From an uncultured Clostridia bacterium (GTDB taxonomy: Bacteria > Bacillota > Clostridia > Christensenellales > Pumilibacteraceae): a DNA stretch of 9,338 bases. Below the pieces are notes generated by a model, which saw nothing but the letters and a program-made list of their open reading frames with translations, searched no databases and was not told the DNA's origin. Position numbers and translations under genes: made by a program. The stretch covers positions 1-9,338 of the forward strand of contig USEG01000023.1 of NCBI GenBank assembly GCA_900553555.1, written 5' to 3'. Positions 1-6,713 of the stretch are shown in pieces. How positions within the stretch are numbered: the stretch's first letter is position 1; the number at the start of each line of letters is the position of its first letter.

Positions 1-24
1 GTTCGCCCCCGACCAGCGGCACCA
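1..24 (+). tRNA. Probable 3' end of a tRNA (partial, cut by the left window edge)
   Basis: The first 24 bases fit standard tRNA numbering without a gap. G53 and TTCG open the T-loop, CCGAC is the 3' strand of the T-stem, CAGCGGC the 3' strand of the acceptor stem, A the discriminator base 73, and CCA the encoded tail. A plus-strand terminator follows five bases later, as expected for the end of a tRNA transcript. The acceptor 5' strand would be GCCGCTG or a wobble variant. With A73 this would suit a tRNA-Leu, but the identity is a guess because the anticodon lies outside the window. Odd point: position 58 reads C, where A is almost invariant. Chance similarity cannot be excluded with so short a piece. 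Confidence 0.55.
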
Positions 25-29
25 GCCTG

Positions 30-61
30 ACCGGGCCTTATTGGCTCGGTTTTCTTTATTT
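30..61 (+). terminator. Intrinsic terminator after the putative tRNA
   Basis: ACCGGGCC (30-37) and GGCTCGGT (43-50) form an 8-bp stem with one G-U pair and a five-base TTATT loop. A T-rich run, TTTTCTTTATTT, follows directly. The T-run is on the plus-strand side only, so it serves the transcript entering from the left edge. Confidence 0.8.
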
Positions 62-95
62 AAAATTTAAGCCTGCCGCCGCGGGCGACAAGCTT
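58..95 (-). terminator. Hairpin terminator of the membrane-protein operon
   Basis: Read on the minus strand, bases 95-84 (AAGCTTGTCGCC) and 80-69 (GGCGGCAGGCTT) pair over 12 positions, three of them G-U, around a CGC loop. On the plus strand the same G-U positions become A-C mismatches, so the structure suits minus-strand RNA. It begins nine bases after the stop codon of the 104-1015 gene. The tail is AAATTTTAAAT, a weak U-tract, so termination may be incomplete. It faces the plus-strand terminator at 30-61. Confidence 0.65.
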
Positions 96-103
96 TTTCT
101 TTG

Positions 104-1015
104 TCATCTTTTAACTTCCTCTCCGCCCGCTATATCTCCGCCGACGTAATAACGATAGCCGCGCTTGGTATAATAATACGTCATATTAAAGACATACACC
201 AAAAACAAGCTTATCGGCACAGATATCACTATACTGGCTCCGAACGTATAACGCGCAAGGAAAAAGTTGATTCCGAGCAGTAAAAACAACAACACCACAT
301 ACGTCCCGTAAAGTCGGAGAAAATCGGAAAAAAATGTTTTTACCGAATACTTCAAAGCGCCGAAAATGCTCTTTCCGTCCACAGCTATCCCGGCTCCCCA
401 ACAAGCGGTAAGCCCGCCCTTAAACGCATAATACATTACCAAAATGAAACAGCCGACAAACGGCACCATAATTGCGGCGGCCGTATTAAACAGCGCCGAC
501 GATATAACAAAAACCAACGCGTAAACGGCAATATCTGCGGCAAACTTTACAAGAATTTTTACTATGGAATACAACAGCGAATCGACAAAAGTGGAAATAA
601 ACAGGCCCACAAAGCCGTACGAGGCATTGTCGCTCATTGCCCCTTGCAATTTTTTTAGCAGCGGCAGCTCGAGCATGCCTACCGTAAGCCTAAACAGAAC
701 GCCCAAAACCAGGACAATATAAAATACGGAAAGAAAAAACAAATCCGTCCTATACGATAACGCGTTTCTTATGTTTGCAAAACATTCGGACGCCAGCTGT
801 ACAACATCCGTACTGTATCCGTTTATGACAAACCGCGTCAACAATTCGCCCAGCATGTCCAGCACGCCTTTTTCATCCAAAAATCTGTAAACGGGAATTA
901 TGGCAAATACGCTCACGCTGGCTATTATCAAGAGTATAACGATAAGATACAGCAATATTGCATATACCATTGAAAACTTGGAGGTAAATATTTTTAGAAA
1001 ATTCTTTATAGGCAT
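104..1015 (-). CDS. Uncharacterised multi-pass membrane protein (second gene of pair)
   Basis: A 303-residue integral membrane protein of unknown function; I recognise no family. Hydrophobic segments lie near residues 17-41, 92-114, 133-157, 160-180, 183-205, 233-254 and 259-282, so about six or seven membrane spans. A polar stretch at about 45-90 separates the first two, and a short charged tail (GGEEVKR) ends the protein. The start is set by a strong SD, AGGAGGG, five bases before the ATG; that SD overlaps the TAG stop of the upstream gene, so the two genes are co-transcribed and probably translationally coupled. Residues 217-247 (SIFGALKYSV, then SDFLRL) resemble residues 189-220 of the upstream protein (TFIDAIGESL, then KDFLPL). 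This suggests the two are diverged paralogues or two halves of one membrane complex. No catalytic motif or signal peptide with a cleavage site is visible. Confidence 0.85.
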   Translation of the reverse strand: MPIKNFLKIFTSKFSMVYAILLYLIVILLIIASVSVFAIIPVYRFLDEKGVLDMLGELLTRFVINGYSTDVVQLASECFANIRNALSYRTDLFFLSVFYIVLVLGVLFRLTVGMLELPLLKKLQGAMSDNASYGFVGLFISTFVDSLLYSIVKILVKFAADIAVYALVFVISSALFNTAAAIMVPFVGCFILVMYYAFKGGLTACWGAGIAVDGKSIFGALKYSVKTFFSDFLRLYGTYVVLLFLLLGINFFLARYTFGASIVISVPISLFLVYVFNMTYYYTKRGYRYYVGGDIAGGEEVKR

Positions 1016-1024
1016 AATTCCCTC

Positions 1025-1852
1025 CTAATAAAGTTTTTTAAGGTCGATTCGTTCCAGCTTTTGCTGAGAAAAAACCGATATTACCGAAAACAAAACCGTA
1101 TATGTTATGACAAACAGCTGCAGTATTATATCGACGATAACGGACACGGCAACGGGAGCGTCAAGCATCATTAAAACATAAGACACCACCGCGTTTATCA
1201 AAAACGGCAGGCAGTAAGCCAAAACAAGCGGAAGAAAATCTTTTTTTCCGCCCACTCTCAAAGATTCGCCGATAGCGTCGATAAAAGTATATCCGTACAC
1301 CAGCATAAGCGCAACGCTTATAACCGGATACATCATGAAAAATATCACAAACGCATATGTTATTACGCCCAGCACCGCCACTACGGCAACAAGCGCTATC
1401 GCCGGCTCGCCTCCTCCTACGAATATCTCCGATAAAAGCGACACCACGCAGCCGAACAACGCCTTATATGCCAGCAACATCAAAAAAATCAAAGCTATAT
1501 TTGGCATTATCGCCTCAAGACCGTGGTTGACATTGCTTAAAGGCATTCTAACCGACAATTTTCCCGTACGGAAATGCTTGTAGACCATTGTGAGCAGGTA
1601 GCTGCACGAAAAGCTGAGAACAATAAAAAACGCCGGCAAAAGTAATAAATAATATAAGATATTGCTGCTGAAAAGCATACCGAAAACATCGGCAATCATG
1701 GTAGACGAAGCTTGTCCGTAGTCGCGTATAAAAATCAACGTCCTCGACTGTCTGTAAAACAATCCCAGCAGAATTGCCGCCGGCGCAACGGGCAATATCA
1801 GCCGCGGCAAATGTTTAAACATATAATACAATGTTTGTTTTACATATTTCAT
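1025..1852 (-). CDS. Uncharacterised multi-pass membrane protein (first gene of pair)
   Basis: A 275-residue integral membrane protein with no function I recognise. Hydrophobic segments lie near residues 14-33, 66-90, 115-141, 150-187 (long, possibly two spans), 205-229 and 236-260, and a basic tail (QQKLERIDLKKLY) closes the protein. The motif TFIDAIGESLRVGGKKDFL at 189-207, just before the penultimate span, has a counterpart in the downstream protein. The stop TAG lies within the SD of the next gene, nine bases upstream of it, so the two form an operon ending at the hairpin 69-95. No SD precedes the ATG at 1852; a -10-like TATACT ends eight bases upstream of it, so initiation may be leaderless. 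An internal ATG (residue 11, at 1822) also lacks an SD and is a weaker alternative. Confidence 0.82.
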   Translation of the reverse strand: MKYVKQTLYYMFKHLPRLILPVAPAAILLGLFYRQSRTLIFIRDYGQASSTMIADVFGMLFSSNILYYLLLLPAFFIVLSFSCSYLLTMVYKHFRTGKLSVRMPLSNVNHGLEAIMPNIALIFLMLLAYKALFGCVVSLLSEIFVGGGEPAIALVAVVAVLGVITYAFVIFFMMYPVISVALMLVYGYTFIDAIGESLRVGGKKDFLPLVLAYCLPFLINAVVSYVLMMLDAPVAVSVIVDIILQLFVITYTVLFSVISVFSQQKLERIDLKKLY

Positions 1853-1859
1853 CCATTAC

Positions 1860-1888
1860 AGTATACAATATCGAAAGAAAAAATGCAA
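1860..1888 (-). promoter_or_regulatory. Promoter of the membrane-protein operon
   Basis: On the minus strand a good -10 element, TATACT (1865-1860), preceded by TG at its 5' edge, lies 17 bp from a poor -35, TTGCAT (1888-1883). Transcription would start near 1854-1852, at or next to the ATG of the 1025-1852 gene. The strong -10 and ideal spacing support it; the -35 matches consensus only in TTG. Confidence 0.55.
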
Positions 1889-1896
1889 CATTTTGC

Positions 1897-1925
1897 TTGA
1901 CAATTCTACGGGAATATTTTATACT
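1897..1925 (+). promoter_or_regulatory. Sigma-A-type promoter of the TPP riboswitch / thiT transcript
   Basis: A perfect -35, TTGACA (1897-1902), a 17-bp spacer and a -10 of TATACT (1920-1925) with five of six consensus bases. Start of transcription is predicted at about 1932, immediately before the riboswitch aptamer. It is divergent from the promoter at 1860-1888. Confidence 0.9.
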
Positions 1926-1933
1926 GTCAAAGA

Positions 1934-2029
1934 TAGCGCTAGGGGTGCTTTCTAATGAGAAAGCTGAGATCGAAAGTGTTACTTTCCGTCCCTTTGAACC
2001 TGTAAGTCAGTACTTGCGTAGGGAAGCCG
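1934..2029 (+). promoter_or_regulatory. TPP (thiamine pyrophosphate) riboswitch, THI element
   Basis: The conserved THI-box blocks occur in order: GGGGTGC (1941-1947 region), CTGAGA (1964-1969), CCCTTTGAACCTG (1990-2002) and GCGTAGGGA (2016-2024). P1 pairs GCT (1938-1940) with AGC (2025-2027). P2 pairs AGGG with CCCT (1990-1993). P3 is GCTTTC/GAAAGC around TAATGA. An optional hairpin, GAAAGT-GTT-ACTTTC (1972-1986), follows CTGAGA, a known variable insertion in this class. P5 is GTAAGT/ACTTGC with a short loop CAGT, differing from the usual TTAAT-containing L5. The aptamer senses intracellular TPP and, with the terminator at 2060-2093, should switch off the downstream transporter gene when TPP is plentiful. 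Confidence 0.96.
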
Positions 2030-2059
2030 TAATAATCGTTATGGTATTTTTGCATAACT

Positions 2060-2093
2060 AAGGCAGTCCCTTGCGGCTGCCTTTTGGTATTTT
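2060..2093 (+). terminator. Riboswitch-controlled intrinsic terminator
   Basis: AAGGCAGTC (2060-2068) and GGCTGCCTT (2075-2083) form a 9-bp stem, one pair being U-G, with a six-base loop and a broken T-run (TTTTGGTATTTT). It lies 30 bases after the aptamer and 24 bases before the start codon of the 2117-3241 gene. The 3' arm and loop can instead pair with the 3' strand of aptamer stem P1, giving an antiterminator. A small hairpin, CCGTAAT/GTTATGG (2027-2044), sits between aptamer and terminator and would compete for the same bases. Confidence 0.85.
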
Positions 2094-2116
2094 AAGGCGG
2101 TATCAAGGAGTTTTAT

Positions 2117-3241
2117 ATGTTATCGGAAATAAACGAAGAACAACTGGATCTTGTCATAGGGCTGCTGCAATCTTATCTATTGTATGCAGTTATCGCCTTA
2201 GTCGTCATCATCGCCGCTATAGCCGTTATCATCAAGATCAAGAATCCCGACAAACTTAAACAGTTTGCCTCCATCGCCACAGGTGTAATAGTAGGCTTTT
2301 CGCTTTGCATTATTTTCAGCATTATGGCGTTGACGCTGGCCCGCTACACTCTTAAGGGCAGAATAAACACAAATTTCTGGCTGAGCACCGCGCTCGTGAT
2401 AGCCGTCGTGATTGCAGGCATTGCGGCGTATGTGCTTAAAGCCGTCAATTCAAAAGCTTTCAAACCGTTTCTGCTGGCCGCAATTGCTTTGATAGCCGTT
2501 TATTCAATAGTTCTCATCATAGTATTGCCGGCTACCGACGCAGCATATGATCCCGCCAACTCTCCCATCGGCGGTTCCGCCACAAGCAAAAACGTCATCT
2601 ACTACGGTCTTAGCGCTCTGCTGGTTGCCGTGCTCATTCTTGTCGCCGTCTTCGGTAAAAAACAGACAAATGCCGGGACGCGTTCCATCACATACGCGGC
2701 GGTGTGTATCGCCACCAGTTTCGCTCTGTCATACGTCAAATTTTTCGAACTGCCCCAAGCCGGCTCCGTAACGCTTGCGTCGTGCGTTCCCATCATGCTG
2801 TATTCCTATATGTTCGGCGCGCGCAACGGCGTATTGTGCGGCATAATATACGGCTTTTTGCAGTTTATGCAGTCGCCGCAGTTTTATCAGCCCATGCAAT
2901 TCTTCCTGGACTATCCGATCGCTTTCGGTTTTATCGGTTTTGCGGGAATATTCCGCGACAAGTTTAAGGGCAACCAGACGCTGGAAATTATAGCGGGCGG
3001 ATTGCTGTACGGCATTTTCCGCTATTTAAGCCACCTTGTTTCGGGCGTGTTTGTTTTTTATACGTATGCGGGAGATCTAAACCCCGTCGTGTACAGTCTG
3101 GCGTATAATTCGTTTGTATTTGTCGACATAGCTATTGCTCTTGTCGTAACATGCGTTATGTTTGCCTCCAAAGCTTTTCGCGCACAAATCAACAAGTTCA
3201 ATGTGCCCGAAGACACATCCAAGACAACGCAACAACAGTAA
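2117..3241 (+). CDS. thiT: ThiT-like thiamine transporter S component with extra N-terminal membrane region
   Basis: Residues about 187-350 match the ThiT family, the substrate-binding S subunit of an energy-coupling factor (ECF) transporter that imports thiamine across the cell membrane. Recognisable features are VLCGIIYGFLQF (239-250), the helix QPMQFFLDYPIAFGFIGFAG (258-277) with Asp265 where other family members have Glu or Asp, His306 in FRYLSHLVSG, and NPVVYSLAYNS (322-332). The family places thiamine-contacting residues in these last helices. ThiT proteins are normally about 180-200 residues; this one has 374, because residues 1-180 add about five spans (near 15-40, 52-75, 88-108, 115-137, 159-179) of unknown role. 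A hydrophilic tail at 355-374 ends in QQQ. The start is supported by AAGGAG six bases upstream. No ECF ATPase or T subunit is nearby, so a shared ECF module elsewhere is inferred. The upstream TPP riboswitch independently supports thiamine as substrate. It converges on ftsW. Confidence 0.92.
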   Translation: MLSEINEEQLDLVIGLLQSYLLYAVIALVVIIAAIAVIIKIKNPDKLKQFASIATGVIVGFSLCIIFSIMALTLARYTLKGRINTNFWLSTALVIAVVIAGIAAYVLKAVNSKAFKPFLLAAIALIAVYSIVLIIVLPATDAAYDPANSPIGGSATSKNVIYYGLSALLVAVLILVAVFGKKQTNAGTRSITYAAVCIATSFALSYVKFFELPQAGSVTLASCVPIMLYSYMFGARNGVLCGIIYGFLQFMQSPQFYQPMQFFLDYPIAFGFIGFAGIFRDKFKGNQTLEIIAGGLLYGIFRYLSHLVSGVFVFYTYAGDLNPVVYSLAYNSFVFVDIAIALVVTCVMFASKAFRAQINKFNVPEDTSKTTQQQ

Positions 3242-3242
3242 T

Positions 3243-4415
3243 TCAACGCAAACTTACGCTTTGCCGTTTGATATTTAACACCATGCCGATGGCGGCGCAA
3301 AAGGCTATAAGCGAACTGCTGCCCGCGGATACGAACGGCAACGGCACCCCGGTAGGCGGAATGCTGCCGGTTACTACAGCCACATTTATAAGAGTCTGAA
3401 CGGCTATTACAGCCGCTATTCCCCCCGCGAGATAACTTCCTTCTCTGTCGGGGGCTTTTTGCGCTATTGCGACAATGCGAACTATTATAAATATATAAAC
3501 GCACAGCACACATATCGCGCCCGCAAGCCCCAACTCCTCGCCTATAACGCTGAAAATAAAGTCGCTCTCCGCAAAAGGCAGAAACAAATACTTCTGCCGT
3601 GAATTAAAAAGTCCCACGCCGAACCATCCGCCGCTTCCCAGCGCATACAGCGACTGAATGAGCTGATACCCCTCCTCCAACGGATTTTTCCACGGATCCA
3701 AAAACGCCGTAAGACGACTGAGACGGTAAGGCTCGGCAATTATGAGCAGCGGTACCGCGCAGGCCATGGGCGCAAGAATGTACATAAAATGTCTTATTTT
3801 CGCTCCACCTATAAAAAGCACGATGAGCATAACGGCCGCCAGACAGACAGTAACCGACATATTGGGCTCCAGCATGATCAGCAAACACATTCCGCCGCCC
3901 GCCGCCAGTACCGGCAGCAGATACCTGAACTTGTACATATGTTCATGATATTTCGCCATATATGCGGAAGCAAAAATAACAAAGCCGAATTTAGCTATTT
4001 CGCTGGACTGCAACGTAAAAAACGGAAACTTTATCCATCGGCGTGCACCGTAATTTTCTACGCCTATGCCGGGAACAAAAACCATGATAAGCAGCACAAA
4101 AGACGCTATGAGCACAACGTATTTGCAGCTAAGTATTTTGTGATAGTCTATAAAATAAAAGCCGAATACAGCGCATATTGCCAGCACTACGCCGAAAATT
4201 TGTTTGTATGTAAAATAAAATGCGTCGCCGTAAGTACTCTCGGAAACATACGAACTGGCCGAATACACCATGACAACGCCGAAACACATTAGCGCTGCCA
4301 CGACAAAAAAAAGCGCAAAATCGAATTTTTTGGACACTGCCCGAGCAAAAATTTGATTTTTGCCGTTAAACGGCGTTTTTGCGCCGTGCTTTTTCTTAAA
4401 TCTAAACAAGTTCAT
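3243..4415 (-). CDS. ftsW: FtsW/SpoVE family SEDS peptidoglycan glycosyltransferase
   Basis: A 390-residue SEDS protein with about ten membrane spans after a basic N-terminal tail. SEDS proteins polymerise lipid II into glycan strands at the septum (FtsW) or in the spore cortex (SpoVE) with a class B PBP partner, here probably the PBP at the right edge. Visible motifs: YGARRWIKF (122-130), TLQSSEIAKF (134-143; family QPSE), LEPNMSVT (182-189), GLFNSRQKYLFLPFAESDFIFSVIGEELG (268-296) carrying the essential Asp285, and PPTGVPLPFVSAGSSS (353-368). The last segment is usually SGGSS; here the first Gly is Ala and the second Ser. It overlaps the 3' end of murD by 14 bases with only a weak SD (GGAAA), so coupled translation is likely. 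FtsW and SpoVE cannot be told apart by sequence alone. murG, the usual next gene, is missing. Confidence 0.93.
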   Translation of the reverse strand: MNLFRFKKKHGAKTPFNGKNQIFARAVSKKFDFALFFVVAALMCFGVVMVYSASSYVSESTYGDAFYFTYKQIFGVVLAICAVFGFYFIDYHKILSCKYVVLIASFVLLIMVFVPGIGVENYGARRWIKFPFFTLQSSEIAKFGFVIFASAYMAKYHEHMYKFRYLLPVLAAGGGMCLLIMLEPNMSVTVCLAAVMLIVLFIGGAKIRHFMYILAPMACAVPLLIIAEPYRLSRLTAFLDPWKNPLEEGYQLIQSLYALGSGGWFGVGLFNSRQKYLFLPFAESDFIFSVIGEELGLAGAICVLCVYIFIIVRIVAIAQKAPDREGSYLAGGIAAVIAVQTLINVAVVTGSIPPTGVPLPFVSAGSSSLIAFCAAIGMVLNIKRQSVSLR

Positions 4416-5667
4416 TTACTATTTCCACAAATTTATCGCCGCGCTCTGCATAATTTTTAAACATATCGAAACTCGCGCACGCGGGGGAAAACAATACGTT
4501 TTCGCAGCCGCTTTTATAGGCATTTAACACCGCGTCTTTAAGCGAAATGAAAATTTCCACATTGCTGAATCCGTTGATATATGCCGTGTCGCGTATTTTG
4601 CGAGCGGTTTGGCCTATAAGATTTAATTTCGCGGGAGCGGCAACTGAAGAAAACAACGCGTCGAAACTACTGTTTTTATCGCTGCCGCCTGCAATAAGAC
4701 AGACGCTGCCACGCATTTCCTTTAACGCCGCCACGGTTGCCGCTACGTTGGTGCCCTTGGAATCGTCATAAAAATTTACGCCGTTTAGCGTTCTTATAAA
4801 CGACAGCCTGTGCGCTCCGGGCAAAAAACCGCTTATCGATCGGCGTATTAAATTGCTCGAAACACCCATTGAACGTGCCGCCGCGGCCGCCAGCAAAAAA
4901 TTTTCATAGTTATATTTTTCTGTAAACGGCAGCTGCCGAGCGTCGGCAAGAAATTCGTCGTAATAATAAAACTTTCCTTCGTCCATGTAGGCGCCGTCTA
5001 TTTTCCCTCTTATACAGGTAAAGACAACGCGGCTTTCCGGGGCAAAATCAGAAAGAAACCGCAACGGTATTCCGTCCTGAGACAGAATAAGCGTGTCGTC
5101 GCTCGTCTGATTTTGCGCAATACGTTTTTTGACGGCGGCATAACGCTCCATGGTTTTGTGCCGGTTAAGATGATCTTCCGATATGTTTGTTATTACGGCA
5201 ACGTCGGGTTTAAAACGCCTTATCGTCTCCAATTGAAAACTCGAAACTTCAACAACGGCGGCGTCGTAAACGCCCTCCGACGCGCTCTCAGCAAAAGATT
5301 TGCCTATATTGCCGCACAAAACCGTGTTGTATATCGATGACAACATAAGGTATAACATTTGCGAAACAGTCGTCTTTCCGTTTGTACCCGTAACCGCCGC
5401 AATCTTACCGTTGAACATTAGATATCCCAGTTCGATTTCTCCGATAATGTCGATGCGCTTACGCCGGGCAATATCGAAAACTTCGCCGTCGCTTCTTACG
5501 GCAGGACTTACGATAACCAAATGAAAGTCTTCGGTTTTCAACAATTGCACCGCCTGCTCGCCCTCGGCCAAAACACAGTCTATGCCGTTTTTTATCAGCG
5601 CTTTATAAGCGCCGGTTCCGCTGACGCCCTTACCCACTATCAATATTTTTTTGCCGTGAATACCCAT
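4402..5667 (-). CDS. murD: UDP-N-acetylmuramoyl-L-alanine--D-glutamate ligase
   Basis: A 421-residue cytoplasmic Mur ligase that adds D-glutamate to UDP-MurNAc-L-Ala using ATP. The N-terminal Rossmann domain begins KKILIVGKGVSG (6-17). The P-loop is TGTNGKTT (93-100). Further family motifs are GNIG (119-122), VEVSSFQLE (139-147), NISEDHLNRH (161-170), Lys180 in the YAAVKKRI segment (the carbamylated lysine position), AHRLSF (285-290), DDSKGTN (301-307, usually D/N-SKATN), AGGSDK (326-331) and SPACASFDMFKNYAERGDKF (394-413), which is typical of MurD. One departure: the usual G-x-HN-x-x-N segment reads EKYNYEN (250-256), with Tyr for His. The start has an SD, GAGGT, six bases upstream. A 47-base gap separates it from mraY. 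Slightly shorter than the common 430-460 residues. Confidence 0.96.
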   Translation of the reverse strand: MGIHGKKILIVGKGVSGTGAYKALIKNGIDCVLAEGEQAVQLLKTEDFHLVIVSPAVRSDGEVFDIARRKRIDIIGEIELGYLMFNGKIAAVTGTNGKTTVSQMLYLMLSSIYNTVLCGNIGKSFAESASEGVYDAAVVEVSSFQLETIRRFKPDVAVITNISEDHLNRHKTMERYAAVKKRIAQNQTSDDTLILSQDGIPLRFLSDFAPESRVVFTCIRGKIDGAYMDEGKFYYYDEFLADARQLPFTEKYNYENFLLAAAAARSMGVSSNLIRRSISGFLPGAHRLSFIRTLNGVNFYDDSKGTNVAATVAALKEMRGSVCLIAGGSDKNSSFDALFSSVAAPAKLNLIGQTARKIRDTAYINGFSNVEIFISLKDAVLNAYKSGCENVLFSPACASFDMFKNYAERGDKFVEIVNELV

Positions 5668-5714
5668 AAATTACCTCGTACAAGATAATTTATGATTAAG
5701 GACGCATTAAAATG

Positions 5715-6713
5715 TCAATTTGTAAACAAAACCAGGCAGCAAATAGATACGCCCGTCAATAAGGTTATCAGACAATAAGCATTTACTATGCGGTTTTCGT
5801 GTATGCCTTTCCTTTCAAAATGATGATGTAGCGGCGACATTAAAAACACGCGGCGCTTTTCGGTTTTGTACACCGCTACCTGTATAATGACCGATAAAGC
5901 CGTTATTACATACATTATTCCTAACGTCACCAGCAAAAGCGTCATGCCGGTAACTATGGCGATTCCGGCAATTATTCCGCCCAGCGCCAGCGATCCCGTA
6001 TCGCCCATAAATATTTTGGCGGGATAGCAGTTAAATACGCCGAAACCGAACAATGCTCCCGCAAGCGCCATATTCAACACATATACGTTGCGCACTTCCG
6101 CCGCCGACGCAAAACTGACCCCGACAATGCTTTCGGCCAGCAGCAACACCGCCGAAAAACACAAAATGTATGTCCTTGTTACGCCCGCCGCCAATCCGTC
6201 AAGACCGTCTATAAGATTAACGGCATTGCCTGCAGCCAAAAATACCGCAATATAATACAAAACGGCAAAAACGCCCATATAAAATTCGTCAAACGTCACG
6301 GGTATAAACTGCCTGTCTCCCACATACGGACTGAAATAGGCAAACAATGCGACTAAAACGGCTATAGCCACCTGAAAAATTATTTTCTGCCACGGCGAAA
6401 GTCCTTTATTCTGTTTGTACCACACTTTGATAAAGACATCCAAAAAACCCACCGCTCCGTAGCCTATAAAAATAATAAGGCATATAACGGCAAGCGTTTT
6501 GTCCCCGCGCGCGAACATTAAAAAGGCCGCCGCGGTTCCCAATATAAACGCCAGACCGCCCATTGTGGGCGTACCGCTTTTTAAAGCATGGTTGTCCACA
6601 TATTCCAAGACGGTCTGCCTTAGTTTGAGCTTTTTGGCTACATCAATAACCAATGGCGTTATAATAAGCGTGATAAGCGCCGCCGCAATAAAAGCCGCAA
6701 CAGCCCACACCAT
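5715..6713 (-). CDS. mraY: Phospho-N-acetylmuramoyl-pentapeptide transferase (MraY) with altered Asp-Asp motif
   Basis: A 332-residue polytopic membrane enzyme that transfers phospho-MurNAc-pentapeptide to undecaprenyl phosphate, giving lipid I. Family motifs: KSGTPTMGG (45-53), NAVNLIDGLDGLAAG (163-177), NCYPAKIFMGDTGSLALGG (228-246) with Asp238 at the Mg2+-binding position, and SPLHHHFE (293-300). About ten hydrophobic spans fit the family. The striking departure is GFLDVFIK (89-96): MraY normally has GFxDDxxK, and the second Asp is Val93 here (codon GTC at 6437-6435, one base from GAC). Mutation of either Asp in this pair has been reported to inactivate the E. coli enzyme. The ATG shares its A with the TAA stop of murE (TAATG), so translation is coupled. 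murF, usually upstream of mraY, is not present. Confidence 0.93.
   Translation of the reverse strand: MVWAVAAFIAAALITLIITPLVIDVAKKLKLRQTVLEYVDNHALKSGTPTMGGLAFILGTAAAFLMFARGDKTLAVICLIIFIGYGAVGFLDVFIKVWYKQNKGLSPWQKIIFQVAIAVLVALFAYFSPYVGDRQFIPVTFDEFYMGVFAVLYYIAVFLAAGNAVNLIDGLDGLAAGVTRTYILCFSAVLLLAESIVGVSFASAAEVRNVYVLNMALAGALFGFGVFNCYPAKIFMGDTGSLALGGIIAGIAIVTGMTLLLVTLGIMYVITALSVIIQVAVYKTEKRRVFLMSPLHHHFERKGIHENRIVNAYCLITLLTGVSICCLVLFTN

Noticed and set aside
69..98. The hairpin at 69-95 as a plus-strand terminator
   Set aside because: Although T-rich sequence follows on the plus strand, the stem has two or three A-C mismatches in that orientation and is fully paired only on the minus strand.
1897..1930. 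Inverted TTGACA/TGTCAA repeat around the thiT promoter as an operator
   Set aside because: One arm is the -35 itself and the arms are only six bases, 22 apart; chance is likely.
2041..2061. Short frame ATG-GTA-TTT-TTG-CAT-AAC-TAA between riboswitch and terminator as a leader peptide
   Set aside because: No SD at a usable distance, no run of regulatory codons, and the riboswitch already explains control.
3058..3513. 151-residue minus-strand frame across the thiT/ftsW junction
   Set aside because: It lies opposite thiT and in another frame of ftsW, with low-complexity Arg/Ser/Cys-rich content and no SD; a shadow of the two real genes.
3789..4292. 167-residue plus-strand frame inside ftsW
   Set aside because: Antisense shadow of a clear SEDS gene; no SD and no protein-like hydrophobic or motif pattern.
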